64,000 nt of DNA from an uncultured Clostridia bacterium. GTDB taxonomy: Bacteria; Bacillota; Clostridia; UBA1381. Made by a program: the position numbers and the translations under genes. The stretch is taken from assembly GCA_947591315.1 (NCBI GenBank), contig CANQDD010000003.1:78563-142562 (forward strand). The letters are read 5' to 3'. The notes beneath the pieces are model-generated. The model worked only from the letters and a program-made list of their open reading frames with translations. It did no database searches and was not told the DNA's origin. This document shows positions 24,931-34,368 of the stretch, in pieces. How positions within the stretch are numbered: position 1 is the first letter of the stretch; each line of letters opens with the position of its first letter.

Positions 24931-24974
24931 ATTGACATCTCCCTTCATGTATGTATGTGAAATATTTATGGCAT

Positions 24975-25146
24975 GCATCAGCCTCCCTTGTCAAAGGGAG
25001 GGGGACCATGCGGAGCATGGTGGAGGGATTCATTGTGTAAATTGAAAAGGAATCCCCCAGTCAGTTCCGCTGACAGCCCCTTTAACAAGGGGGCCTTTCG
25101 TAGGGGCGACCATTGGTCGCCCGCGGGCGGCGAATCGCCGCCCCGA
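24975..25146. repeat. Palindromic intergenic repeat cluster
   Basis: Several nested palindromes: CCTCCC...GGGAGG (about 24980), CATGCGGAGCATG (25007-25019), GTCAGTTCCGCTGAC (25060-25074), GCCCCC...GGGGGC (about 25076-25096), then GGGGCGACCATTGGTCGCCC and GGGCGGCGAATCGCCGCCC (25105-25145). It has the look of a REP/BIME-like family common in Clostridia. It fills the gap between the two DUF362 genes and may limit read-through. Confidence 0.75.
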
Positions 25147-25151
25147 CAAAT

Positions 25152-26939
25152 TTAATTCAAATTCAAGCTATCAATCCACGACTGTACATCTGTGTCCGAT
25201 GCGCTCGAGTCGAAGCGCCTACCGTCGAGCCAATTTCCACCGCTTGATTTTGCCGCCAAATGCTTCGCGCTATCCCCAAGCAGAGTCGATGATGACGTGC
25301 AGAACGGAACAACTGTTTTGTCCGTGAAGTCGGCATTCTCGACAAAATCGTCAATTACCCATGAAAACTCGCCCCACCATATCGGCGCGCCGATATAGAC
25401 GGTATCGTAGCTGTCCCAGTTGGGAACGTTGATCGTTTCAAGCTCCACATGACGGTTAGGGTCGTTATGCTCGGTAACAACTCGGCTCGATGGACTACTC
25501 CAATTCAAATCATCGCTTGTATACGGCTGCTTAGGCTGAAGTTCAAACATATCGGCTCCGGTGTAATCGGCGATTTTCTGCGCCACGCCTTCGGTAGTGT
25601 TCGTTGCCGAGAAATACACCACAACGGTATCAATAGTTCCCGTTTCAACCGTAACCGGCTCACACAGCGGCAGCATTTCACCGATCGTACTCCACAGCAT
25701 AAACTTATCGCCGTTTCTCGTTCCAATCTGCTGCGTACCGTTTGCCGCGTCGGTTATTTCAACCTTTGAAAGCGCGCCGTTTGTGTATGACGCGTGGATG
25801 AGCTTTGCGCTGCCTTCGAGGTCGCTTATCGTAAGCGCTCCGTTCGCGTAGGTCATAGTCGCCGTCGGTGTTTCCGGCGGAATTTCCGGCGGAATTTCTT
25901 CGTTGTCTATGTCAATCAGATTATACGACCTGCTGCCCAAGCCGATTTCCTCCGCGTGTTCGAGCGTATGCAGACCGTTCCTCGACTCGATACGGTTTAC
26001 CAAAGAAGCGCCGTCGCCGTCCTTCTGCTCGTAGATTAAATCAAGACACGCTTGGTCGAGCGCAACGGGATCATACGAGGCGAGTATGCCTATATCGTGC
26101 ATATCCGGCTCGTGGGGATTTCCGTCGCAGTCGCAGTCTATGGAAAGGCGGTTCATTACGTTAATATACACGACCTTGCCATCAAAGAAATTTACAACGC
26201 TGCTCGTCGCGTCGCCCATTGATTCAAGGAATTTATCCTGATCGCCGCCCCACGGACTTGTACTTGAACTTCCGCCCGTGTGAATTAAACATTTACCCGC
26301 TACCGAGCCTATACCTATTGACATATTCTTAATCGCTCCGCCGTAGCCCGCCATAGCATGACCTTTGAAGTGTGCGAGCGAGATAAGGGAATCATAGTTT
26401 TGAAGGTGCGCACCAACACGATTTGTTGTAATTGTGGAAGTCGCACCGGCGGGCGGCGTAGGAACGTTGATCGTCATATCGCCTTCCTCGTCCATAATAT
26501 CGGCAGCGCCGTTCTTTGATATTGCGTTAAGACCATGATCCTCTATAACCTGCTTGTGCAAAGCGGTTGAGGAACGCTGTCCTCCGTATGCGGTATTACA
26601 TTCAACGATCGTGCCGTCGACCTGTTGTACCAGTTTGCCGATAAGTTCGGGTCTTAAATAGTTACTGTTGGGCTGCTCGCCCGTTGACATTTTAACCGCT
26701 ACTTCGCCGGTCGGCTCAAATCCGAGCCTGTCGTAAATTTTTACAAGCGCGTCGGGAGTGATCTCAGTCGTCATATACACGTCCGGCGCATTGGGATCGT
26801 CCGTGAGATAAATCACATCGTCCGCATACGCCGTGTCTGTTTCCGCGTCCTTATGCGTAAACACCGCAAATCCCGCGCATATCAGCGCCATTGTCATGAT
26901 GAACGCGGCTCCCTTTTTCAAAGCGGATAAATTTTTCAT
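25152..26939 (-). CDS. Secreted DUF362-flavodoxin fusion protein
   Basis: 595 residues. Signal or anchor about 10-40, DUF362 about 50-345 (near-identical blocks to the neighbouring gene: AHFKGHAMAGYGGAIKNM, MGDATSSVVNFFDGKVVYINV), a proline hinge (EEIPPEIPPETP), a beta-rich accessory domain about 360-432 (FMLWSTIGEMLPLCEP) like that of the two esterases, then flavodoxin about 440-595 (VVVYFSATNTTEGVAQKIA, APIWWGEFSWVIDDF). The domain order is permuted relative to the next gene, which suggests duplication with module shuffling. AAGGAGGTGCGGT precedes the ATG; 17 bp from the giant fusion gene. Confidence 0.88.
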   Translation of the reverse strand: MKNLSALKKGAAFIMTMALICAGFAVFTHKDAETDTAYADDVIYLTDDPNAPDVYMTTEITPDALVKIYDRLGFEPTGEVAVKMSTGEQPNSNYLRPELIGKLVQQVDGTIVECNTAYGGQRSSTALHKQVIEDHGLNAISKNGAADIMDEEGDMTINVPTPPAGATSTITTNRVGAHLQNYDSLISLAHFKGHAMAGYGGAIKNMSIGIGSVAGKCLIHTGGSSSTSPWGGDQDKFLESMGDATSSVVNFFDGKVVYINVMNRLSIDCDCDGNPHEPDMHDIGILASYDPVALDQACLDLIYEQKDGDGASLVNRIESRNGLHTLEHAEEIGLGSRSYNLIDIDNEEIPPEIPPETPTATMTYANGALTISDLEGSAKLIHASYTNGALSKVEITDAANGTQQIGTRNGDKFMLWSTIGEMLPLCEPVTVETGTIDTVVVYFSATNTTEGVAQKIADYTGADMFELQPKQPYTSDDLNWSSPSSRVVTEHNDPNRHVELETINVPNWDSYDTVYIGAPIWWGEFSWVIDDFVENADFTDKTVVPFCTSSSTLLGDSAKHLAAKSSGGNWLDGRRFDSSASDTDVQSWIDSLNLN

Positions 26940-26956
26940 ACCGCACCTCCTTAATT

Positions 26957-29900
26957 TTAATATTTGTAATCAGGCTCCAACATTTCAAACAACGTCTTGT
27001 CATGGTTATGAGCAAGATATGATTCGTCGTCCAAAATCATCATCGCCATATTTTCTCTGTCATACGCTTCCCATTCGGGCAAGCCGTCTGCCGACGGAAC
27101 TCCGGTTTTTGCAAAATTCGCCCATGCCTCGCTCATCGTATCGGCGAGCTTATCGTCGGCACTGCCGAATACAAACGGAATTTCCGCGCCGTGATACGAG
27201 CCCATATCGCCGATTTGCTTTGTGAACAAATACGCGTAAACCTTCGCGCCGTTCTGGTCGGCTTTATGCGACATGATTTTCAGCATCGGCTTTCTTATCA
27301 GCGTATCGACGTAAACAGCCGTTTCGGGTGCTTCGTTGGGATACGCTTTTTCATACTCAGCTTTTTCGGCGTCGGTCATATCCGTATGCGCCTCCGTCGG
27401 TATCCACATTGACCACTCGTTGAGATTGCTGCCTATGAGCAGCGGAATATCCTTTCCCGCCTCCGCGAAGCCGTTTTCGAGAACGGGGTCGGTCGGGAGA
27501 AAATCGCCGTCCACAACGGGCTCCCACTCATAAGCGTAGCCTTCGCCGAGCGATACGGGTATTTTATACTTTTCCGCGACCTCTGCCATAGCCTCATTGG
27601 ACGCGTTCTGGATTTCCGCGTTTGATTTATTCTGTATTTCATCTACCGTTTGAGCGGTAAGTCCGAGCTTTTCAAGCGTCAGCGCGCCTATTTCCTCACT
27701 GTGTTCTTTTTTCGCAAAATACACGCCCATTCCCTCGGTAGCGCCGCTTTCGACTATGCCCTTGCCGAACAGTCCTTTCGCGTATGGGCTTGTCATAAGC
27801 GCGAGTACCTTCGCGCCGCCGCCCGATTCGCCGAATACGGTCACATTGGAGCTGTCGCCGCCGAAGCTCTCAATATTATTTTTTATCCATGTAAGCGCGT
27901 CGATAATATCCCAAATGCCTATGTTTTCGGAATATTTGTACTTCTCGCCGTATGATGAAAGGTCAAGATGTCCGAACACGTTGAGCCGGTGATTTACGCC
28001 TACGACCACAACGTCTTGATTTTTCGCAAGATTTGCGCCATTAAACTGTTCCTCGTTCGCGCTGCCCGACGAAAATCCGCCGCCGTGCAGCCATACCATA
28101 ACGGCGCGCTTTTTGCCGTCATTCGCGGGCGTCCAGATATTGAGGTTCTGACAGTTATTGCTCGTTCCGTCGCCGGAATCAATGTTCGTTCCGCCAGCGA
28201 TCGCGCCCTGCGGCGATGTATTGCCGTACTGCGTCGCGTCGCGCACACCGTCCCACGGCGTTACCGCGTCGGCTCTCACAAACATTTCCTTTGCCTCTGC
28301 ATAGGGTACGCCGAGATATTGATAAACGCCGTCCGTATAGCTGCCGTGAACCTGCCCCGCCGTCGTTTGAGCTATCGCGGAGCTGTCGCTTGTACCGCGC
28401 GCCGAGGTATATTCCTCCTCCGTTACGGCTTTGTCCCACGTTATTTTATCGTTTCCGGGATCGCCATTTACCGCGATATACGCAAAATTACCGTCAGCCG
28501 CGCCGTGCCAGTGCTTCACTCCCGGCGCAGCCGTTATCACGTCGCCCGCCTTTATAATCCGCGGCTCGCCGCCTTCCTCTTGGTAAACGCCCGTGCCGTT
28601 AGTTACGGCGATTATCTGACCGCCCTCGTGAGAGTGCCATGCTGTGCGCGCTCCGGCTTCAAATGTGTAATTGTTCACTTCGGGGCAGTTCCATACGCTC
28701 TCATATTCCACGAGCGTGTTTTTATGGATCGTTCCCGTATAACCTTCGCCGCTGAAGCTGTTTCCGATGGGGAACATTGTCGTATTATCAACAGTTCTCG
28801 CGGGCTGCGCCTTTGCCTCTGCGACAAACTGCGCGTATTCCTCATCGCTTACCTTTTCAAACCAGTTCGTTGTTCCCGCGTTCGGATTTGTGGAAAGCGC
28901 TATATGCGCGAACCAACTGTCGTCCGCCGCCGCGTGGACGTGCTTTTTGCCCGGAGGAATGAGAATAACGTCGCCCGGCATCATATACCGCGCGTCCTCG
29001 CCCTCCATTTTGAATATACCCTTGCCCTCGGTCACGAGGAGTATCTGCTCGCCGTCGTGAGAGTGCCAGTCTGTTCTCGTACACGGCTCGAACGTCACCA
29101 GTCCCATTGACGGGATCTTCATTGTTTCGTCATAGCCGGTAAGAAAATTCAGATACGATGTTCCCGTAAAATTCGGGACGGGGTTTTCGCTGCCGCGCGG
29201 AAAAACGTAATTGATTTTATCCGCGTTCATAATAGTCACGGTTTGCGTATCTGAGTTCCACATCACCGTGTAACCGAAGCTCTCCGCGATAAAGCGTATC
29301 GGGAGCATTGTGCGGTCGTTTATTATGACCGGCGTAACGTCGAGCGTCTGCGCCTCGTCGTTTAAGTACGCTGTCGTGCTGTCAATAGTCAGCTTTATCA
29401 CATTGCCGTTGTACGCGAGCGTAGCGGTTTTTGCGCTTTCGTCCCATTCGACCGTGCCGCCTATGCCCTCGACAAACGCGCGGACAGGAAGCAGAGTTCT
29501 GTCGTCGATTATAACGGGAACAGTGCCGTTTTCGTCGATATTCTTTTCCGCGCCGTTTATCGTCATGACGGGATCGTTTATCCGCATCGTAACCGTTGTT
29601 TTATCCGATTGTGCCGGCGCGGCGTTCACCGCCGAATTTATCGCGCTCATGATATTGAGCGTTCTGGGAAAACCGTTGTACGGCGTGCAAAGGAGCGCGG
29701 CAGCAAGCATTGTGTCGGCAGTATTGCCCGCCGCTATATTCGCCGCGTAATTTGCGGGAACCTCGTCCTCGCGTCCGCCCTGTGCCGCTATGACGGTCAG
29801 GTCGATAAGCGCCTTAGCTTTCGCGTCGTCCGACGTGGGAACGGCTGTCCCTTCGATCACCGCGTTTACCGTATTTAAGATAACCTCCTGCGTCTTGGCA

Positions 29901-30820
29901 TCGAGATTTTTGTCTATAAAACCGTCCTTGTCGTCCGCGTCATAATGCGCGATTATTCCCAAAAGCTCCTCGCTGTCGCTCTTGTAGGAGGTCGTTATCG
30001 TTTCCGTTTTTCCTGTCGGCTCTGTCGGAGCGGTTTTACTTTCGCCGCTGTCAACCGTGTTTATTACGCTTAACGCAAGCGCGGTCTTTTCCGCGCCGTT
30101 GTATTTTTCGTTGAGCAACACCGCCGCGCGGAGCATATCAGCCGAATGACCGACGTTCAGATTACCGTTCGCGTGTCCCATAAGCTGACCGCCGCAGTTA
30201 CCATTCGCGACGATCGTGCAGAACGTCAGGAACTCGCGCGTGTAAAGCGAAAGACCTGTTCTGTTATAAAAATCGCCGAAGCAAATTCCCGACAGATAAA
30301 GCGTTTGCAGCTTCATAGCCTCGCTCATATCGTCCGTGATAGTGCCAATCTGCGGACCGAATAATTCACGCTGCACATTAAGTCCGTCGTTATATCTATT
30401 TTCCTCGGTCGAGGTTATGCGGCTCGAATACGGAATATCCTTTCCGAGAGATTTCAGCGCCTCGTCCGCCGCGTCGAGCGCACCTGCGGCGCGTGTGTAG
30501 CCGCAGTATGCCGCGCTGTGATATATCGCCTCTTTGATCTCGACCGCCGTAAGTCCGTCGTCAAGAGCGGCTTTCACCTCGTCGGCGACCGCGTCATACG
30601 CTCGGTTTGCGCTTAATGTCGCAAGCGTTGACAAATGCTGCATTTTTACATCAAGATTTTCATTTACAAATTCCGTTTTCTCAGTGTCGCTCATGCTCGT
30701 AAGCGTATCCGTCAGCACCGCCGTGTCGGTCGATTTCAAATCAACGTCCGCCGCAAACACCGTTGTCATGCCCGCAAGCGTAATCGCGAGCGCGGTAATT
30801 ATCGCTAATACTCTTCTCAT
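26957..30820 (-). CDS. Giant CMD-stalk-cupin-cupin-carboxylesterase fusion
   Basis: 1287 residues. Signal peptide 1-23 (ends VFA-A). Residues about 50-250 and 290-395 are carboxymuconolactone-decarboxylase (AhpD-like) segments (AIYHSAAYCGYTRAAGALDAADEA; GHANGNLNVGHSADMLRAAVLL). About 405-525 is a copper-amine-oxidase-like stalk. About 545-800 holds two cupin domains (TDWHSHDGEQILLVTEGKG; TAWHSHEGGQIIAVTNGTG). From about 825 comes a type B carboxylesterase (VWLHGGGFSSGSAN; elbow GESGGG with Ser999). CMD plus cupin pairs are common as two small proteins or one short fusion; joining them to a stalk and a carboxylesterase is unusual. Probably surface-exposed; a detoxifying or ester-processing role is inference. 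Confidence 0.88.
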   Translation of the reverse strand: MRRVLAIITALAITLAGMTTVFAADVDLKSTDTAVLTDTLTSMSDTEKTEFVNENLDVKMQHLSTLATLSANRAYDAVADEVKAALDDGLTAVEIKEAIYHSAAYCGYTRAAGALDAADEALKSLGKDIPYSSRITSTEENRYNDGLNVQRELFGPQIGTITDDMSEAMKLQTLYLSGICFGDFYNRTGLSLYTREFLTFCTIVANGNCGGQLMGHANGNLNVGHSADMLRAAVLLNEKYNGAEKTALALSVINTVDSGESKTAPTEPTGKTETITTSYKSDSEELLGIIAHYDADDKDGFIDKNLDAKTQEVILNTVNAVIEGTAVPTSDDAKAKALIDLTVIAAQGGREDEVPANYAANIAAGNTADTMLAAALLCTPYNGFPRTLNIMSAINSAVNAAPAQSDKTTVTMRINDPVMTINGAEKNIDENGTVPVIIDDRTLLPVRAFVEGIGGTVEWDESAKTATLAYNGNVIKLTIDSTTAYLNDEAQTLDVTPVIINDRTMLPIRFIAESFGYTVMWNSDTQTVTIMNADKINYVFPRGSENPVPNFTGTSYLNFLTGYDETMKIPSMGLVTFEPCTRTDWHSHDGEQILLVTEGKGIFKMEGEDARYMMPGDVILIPPGKKHVHAAADDSWFAHIALSTNPNAGTTNWFEKVSDEEYAQFVAEAKAQPARTVDNTTMFPIGNSFSGEGYTGTIHKNTLVEYESVWNCPEVNNYTFEAGARTAWHSHEGGQIIAVTNGTGVYQEEGGEPRIIKAGDVITAAPGVKHWHGAADGNFAYIAVNGDPGNDKITWDKAVTEEEYTSARGTSDSSAIAQTTAGQVHGSYTDGVYQYLGVPYAEAKEMFVRADAVTPWDGVRDATQYGNTSPQGAIAGGTNIDSGDGTSNNCQNLNIWTPANDGKKRAVMVWLHGGGFSSGSANEEQFNGANLAKNQDVVVVGVNHRLNVFGHLDLSSYGEKYKYSENIGIWDIIDALTWIKNNIESFGGDSSNVTVFGESGGGAKVLALMTSPYAKGLFGKGIVESGATEGMGVYFAKKEHSEEIGALTLEKLGLTAQTVDEIQNKSNAEIQNASNEAMAEVAEKYKIPVSLGEGYAYEWEPVVDGDFLPTDPVLENGFAEAGKDIPLLIGSNLNEWSMWIPTEAHTDMTDAEKAEYEKAYPNEAPETAVYVDTLIRKPMLKIMSHKADQNGAKVYAYLFTKQIGDMGSYHGAEIPFVFGSADDKLADTMSEAWANFAKTGVPSADGLPEWEAYDRENMAMMILDDESYLAHNHDKTLFEMLEPDYKY

Positions 30821-30849
30821 CTTAACTCTCCTGTTCGCCGTCGATAGGT

Positions 30850-32094
30850 TTATTTAACATTCTCTTTGATCCAATTTTCGATATGGCTCGCGATCTCCTC
30901 ACTGTTCATCTCCTGGAACATGAAATGCGAATTGCCCGTTATGCCTATATCGGGAAGATTTATAACCGTGCAGTTGCCGCCGTCCGCGTTATACTGCTCC
31001 GCGAACGCGACCGCTCCGTCGCGGACGCCCTTCCAGAAGCCTGTGGACTGAATATCCTCCGGCCCGTTATCGATATAGTCGCCGAAGTAAATCACCATAG
31101 GAATTTTCGCGTCGAGGAATTTCTTGTACTGCTCCGAACCTATCTCGGGAGTGCCGCCCGGCTCTATCGCAACGATCGCCGCGACATTTTCCGTATCGAC
31201 GTCCCAGCCGACTCTGCCGCCCTGCGAGTGCGTAACGTATATGCTCTTTTTGCCTGTCTTTTCCTTAACGTCCTTCATAACCTCATCCATCGCCGCGGCA
31301 TCGACAGCCTGATCAAAGCTGCCCGTATTCGGCGTCATCTGACGGAAGAACTGATCCTGCGCTTCCTCGCCTTCGGGGAACTGCGAGCCTTCATAGCGTT
31401 CCGGCGCGACGCGTCCTATTCTGAAATGCGTGTACCACGCCTGATCGCCCGGCATATATTCCTTCGACTCAGCCGACCATGTGTCTATATTGTCGTTGGT
31501 CATCGCCGTTGTTGCTCCCGCTTCTCCTCTGCGCGGCTGATCCACGAGAAATACGCTGTGTCCTTTGCGAAGGAACGACGTTGACCAGCCCTCGCGTCCG
31601 TCGGGCGTCGTCATCCAGCCCATTCTCGACTGTCCGTAGCCATGCAGGAATACCATCGGCAAGCCCGTTTCATTTTCGGGTATCTGATACAAGACGTTTG
31701 CGTGGTCTACATGAGCGGTATTGCCCGCGCGCGTTCCGTCAAGCCAGTTCGTCGTTTCGTCAAACTCGCCCTCGACGGGTTCCGTAACCGTGCCGCCCGA
31801 CGAGAACATACCTTCCTCGGCGATCGAAAGCGTGTTTGACGTGTTTGACGCTTTCGACGATAATGCGATAGTGTCGTCCTTAAAATCAACATCGAAACCG
31901 CCGACCGTATCCGAAATATCGCGCAGCTTGAAATATGTGTAGTCCTCTATGTTGTAGCCTTCAATGTTTGCGGAATTTCCGTCAAACGTGATCGGAAACT
32001 CGTTCGGGGTAGCAATCAGATCCGCCGCAAGCGCGCCCGCCATACCGAATATTACCGCGCCCGCGATAAAGCCTGTTACAAAATTTCTTTTCAT
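30850..32094 (-). CDS. Secreted alpha/beta-hydrolase with N-terminal beta domain
   Basis: 414 residues. A signal or anchor (about 3-24) precedes a small beta domain (about 28-80: GYNIEDYTYFKLRDISDTVGGFDVDF) of the kind found in other Clostridial surface proteins. The hydrolase (about 115-414) has FLHGYGQSRMGW as oxyanion region and THSQGG as nucleophile elbow, with GNSHF near the end for the His. Lactone or ester hydrolase; substrate unknown. Two ATGs compete: that at 32100 is only 2 nt from GGAGG, so 32094 (8 nt) is preferred. It lies between Fe-ADH (13 bp) and the giant fusion gene (29 bp). Confidence 0.85.
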   Translation of the reverse strand: MKRNFVTGFIAGAVIFGMAGALAADLIATPNEFPITFDGNSANIEGYNIEDYTYFKLRDISDTVGGFDVDFKDDTIALSSKASNTSNTLSIAEEGMFSSGGTVTEPVEGEFDETTNWLDGTRAGNTAHVDHANVLYQIPENETGLPMVFLHGYGQSRMGWMTTPDGREGWSTSFLRKGHSVFLVDQPRRGEAGATTAMTNDNIDTWSAESKEYMPGDQAWYTHFRIGRVAPERYEGSQFPEGEEAQDQFFRQMTPNTGSFDQAVDAAAMDEVMKDVKEKTGKKSIYVTHSQGGRVGWDVDTENVAAIVAIEPGGTPEIGSEQYKKFLDAKIPMVIYFGDYIDNGPEDIQSTGFWKGVRDGAVAFAEQYNADGGNCTVINLPDIGITGNSHFMFQEMNSEEIASHIENWIKENVK

Positions 32095-32107
32095 TGTCAT
32101 ATCCTCC

Positions 32108-33274
32108 TTAATAACATTCGTTTAGTATATCTAAGATTTCGGAATGTGTAAGCTGCCTGTAGCTTCCCGCCGAAATATTGCACGACTGTGCGATTTCGGG
32201 TAATATTCCTTTATCCTCGATACCTAATTCACGCAAATTTTTAGGCAGCTCGATCTCATTTATAAAGTCCTCAAGAGCCTTAATTCCCGCGAGAGCAAGC
32301 TCCTCGTCCGTTTTGCCGTCCGCGCTTATTTCCCAAACATTACGCGCAAATCTTACAAACTTGTCCAAACCGCTTTTATAAATATGTCTGTAATACGTCG
32401 GGTGAATGACCGCCAGTCCGCAGCCATGGTTACAGTCGGTGTACGCGCCGAGCTGATGCTCTATCTGATGCGCCTCGAAGTCCGTTTTCTTGCCGAGCTT
32501 TATAACCCTGTTTTCCGCCATAGTCGAAGCCCACATCAAATTGCTGCGCGCCGTGTAGTCCGCAGGATTTTCAAGCGCAATCGGGAGATTATGAATTACG
32601 CTTTTCATAAGGGCTTCGGCTATGTCGTCGGAAACATTGTTTTCGTCCGGCTCGCTGAAATATATTTCCATTATATGGCTCAGCGTGTCAAAGCCGCCGG
32701 AGGCTGTCTGTAATTTCGGTACACTGAAGGTGTATTCGGGATCCATCAGCGCAAAGCGCGGATTGCAAGCGGGATAATCACGTCCCGTTTTGATTTTAGT
32801 TTCCTCGTTCGTGATAACAGCGCCGCCGTTCATCTCGCTGCCCGTGCCGCTTACTGTCACCACCACTCCGAGAGGCAGAGGCTCGAAGGCGATACAGCCG
32901 TGGTTTTGCCAGAAATCTCTCCAAACGTCGCCGTCATATACCGCCGCCATAGAGATCGCCTTGCAGCAGTCCATAACCGAGCCGCCGCCGACACCCAAAA
33001 TCACGTCAACATTATTTTCACGAGCCATTCCCGCACCTTCTAAAACCTTAGAGTATGTAGGATTTGACGGAATACCGCCAAACTCCACTACGGTCTTATC
33101 CTCCTTTTCGAGAATCGTCATGATCTCATCGTAAATGCCGTTCCGTTTAATAGAGCCGCCTCCGTAGGCGAGCATCACGTTTTGATAATTTTTCAGCTTG
33201 CACGCAAGGTATTCCTTGACACAGCCCTTACCGAAATATACCTTCGTGCTGTTTTCAAAAATAAAGTTATTCAT
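32108..33274 (-). CDS. Iron-containing alcohol dehydrogenase
   Basis: 388 residues of the YqhD/BDH group of Fe-ADH. NAD(P)-binding GVGGGSVMDCCKA (about 95-107), the metal-ligand region FDTLSHIMEIYF, EAHQIEHQLGAYTDCNHG with its histidines, and GLAVIHPTYYRH. It reduces aldehydes or ketones to alcohols with NAD(P)H, using Fe2+ or another divalent metal. It is first gene of the long minus-strand operon. Its promoter carries the 25-bp dyad also found before the flavodoxin operon, so it is probably controlled by the nearby LysR protein. Confidence 0.94.
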   Translation of the reverse strand: MNNFIFENSTKVYFGKGCVKEYLACKLKNYQNVMLAYGGGSIKRNGIYDEIMTILEKEDKTVVEFGGIPSNPTYSKVLEGAGMARENNVDVILGVGGGSVMDCCKAISMAAVYDGDVWRDFWQNHGCIAFEPLPLGVVVTVSGTGSEMNGGAVITNEETKIKTGRDYPACNPRFALMDPEYTFSVPKLQTASGGFDTLSHIMEIYFSEPDENNVSDDIAEALMKSVIHNLPIALENPADYTARSNLMWASTMAENRVIKLGKKTDFEAHQIEHQLGAYTDCNHGCGLAVIHPTYYRHIYKSGLDKFVRFARNVWEISADGKTDEELALAGIKALEDFINEIELPKNLRELGIEDKGILPEIAQSCNISAGSYRQLTHSEILDILNECY

Positions 33275-33306
33275 ATCTAATCCTCCGCTCTGTTTTGTTT
33301 GTTAAT

Positions 33307-33447
33307 TCTATTGTAACGCACATTTACCAAAATGAGAAGTTCCATTTAGTTCATCAGTTATAACTAAAAGTTATAACTGCTTCGCAGTTGCAATCGTTCG
33401 CAAGCTTTGCTTTAAGCAAGCTTAGCAAAGCATTGCTCCGATTTAAA
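33307..33447. repeat. 141-bp promoter-region repeat, copy A
   Basis: Same length as 35513-35653; the last 103 bp differ at 7 positions. Paired changes keep a stem (GCTTTGC/GCAAAGC here, GCTCTGC/GCAGAGC in copy B). It includes the -10 region and a 25-bp dyad. Confidence 0.8.
33310..33379 (-). promoter_or_regulatory. Fe-ADH promoter with LysR-type dyad
   Basis: -10 TACAAT (33315-33310). The dyad CAGTTATAAC-5-GTTATAACTG (33355-33379) is centred about 64 bp upstream of the predicted transcription start, where LysR-type regulators usually bind. The predicted regulator is the LysR gene at 35655. Confidence 0.6.
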
Positions 33448-33463
33448 CTGATTTTTTACACAA

Positions 33464-33493
33464 TAAAAAAATGAGACCCGCGCGGGGTCTCAT
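33464..33493 (-). terminator. Terminator of the flavodoxin-flavin reductase-AKR operon
   Basis: ATGAGACCCCG (33493-33483) pairs with CGGGTCTCAT (33480-33471) and a T-run follows on the minus strand (33470-33464). Confidence 0.8.
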
Positions 33494-33498
33494 CAGTA

Positions 33499-34353
33499 TT
33501 ATTTCTGTTCGTCCACAGGCGGAACCATCGCCGCGTATTGCTTGAGCATTTGCGGTGTACTGTGATAGTAACGCTCGTTTTTGTCGAGTTTCTTGATTTC
33601 CGCCATTTCCTCGTCGGTAAGCTCGAAATCAAACAAATCAAAATTCGCTTTGATATGGTCGGGATTTTTCGAGCCGGGTATCACGACGTTTTCGTCCTGA
33701 ATGTGCCAGCGGAGGATGATCTGCGCGTTGCTCTTATTGTATTTTTCGGCAAGCCTTGTGAATATGTCCTCTCCGATAAGCGCCTTGTCGCCGTGTCCGA
33801 GCGGATACCACGCCTGAATTACAATGCCCTCCTTCGCGAGAAATTCCTTCAGCTCGCGCTCCTGCGAATATGGGTGCAGCTCCGTCTGCAAAATCGCGGG
33901 CTTTATTTCGCACTTGTCAAGGATCTCCTGTACCTGCTCCGCGCTGAAATTGGAAAGTCCTATCGCCTTTACCTTGCCCTCCTTATACGCCTTTTCCATA
34001 AGGCGGTATCCCGCGATATAGTTTCCGGCGGGCTGATGAATAAGCAGCAGGTCGATATAGTCCGTGCCGAGCCGCTCCAAGGTTTTCTCTACCGCGTCCT
34101 CCTGCTCGTAGAACGACGGCCATAATTTTGTTTCGAGGAAAATATTCTCTCTTGCCGCGCCCGACTTTCTCATCGCTCTGCCGACCGCCTTTTCGTTGAC
34201 GTAAGCGTTTGCCGTGTCGATCAGCCGATACCCGTCCTTTAGCGCGGAAATGCAGGACGCTTCCGCCTCGTCGGGGCTTAACATAAACGTGCCGATACCC
34301 GCCACAGGCATCATAACTCCGTTGTTTAATTTGATATACATTTGCTCACTCAT
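33499..34353 (-). CDS. Aldo/keto reductase
   Basis: 284 residues, family length. The catalytic tetrad is visible: Asp and Tyr in LIDTANAYVNE, Lys in LETKLW, His in LLIHQPAGNY. The NADPH-binding end is VIPGSKNPDHIKANFDLFDF. A 2,5-diketogluconate-reductase-like member that reduces carbonyls. Last gene of the flavodoxin-flavin reductase-AKR operon, with a strong terminator behind it. Confidence 0.95.
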   Translation of the reverse strand: MSEQMYIKLNNGVMMPVAGIGTFMLSPDEAEASCISALKDGYRLIDTANAYVNEKAVGRAMRKSGAARENIFLETKLWPSFYEQEDAVEKTLERLGTDYIDLLLIHQPAGNYIAGYRLMEKAYKEGKVKAIGLSNFSAEQVQEILDKCEIKPAILQTELHPYSQERELKEFLAKEGIVIQAWYPLGHGDKALIGEDIFTRLAEKYNKSNAQIILRWHIQDENVVIPGSKNPDHIKANFDLFDFELTDEEMAEIKKLDKNERYYHSTPQMLKQYAAMVPPVDEQK

Positions 34354-34368
34354 TTTTCATTCTCCTTT

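Noticed and set aside
27968..29110. 380-codon plus-strand ORF opposite the giant fusion gene
   Set aside because: Arises from the strong codon bias of the opposite strand; the product has no recognisable domain and no ribosome site.
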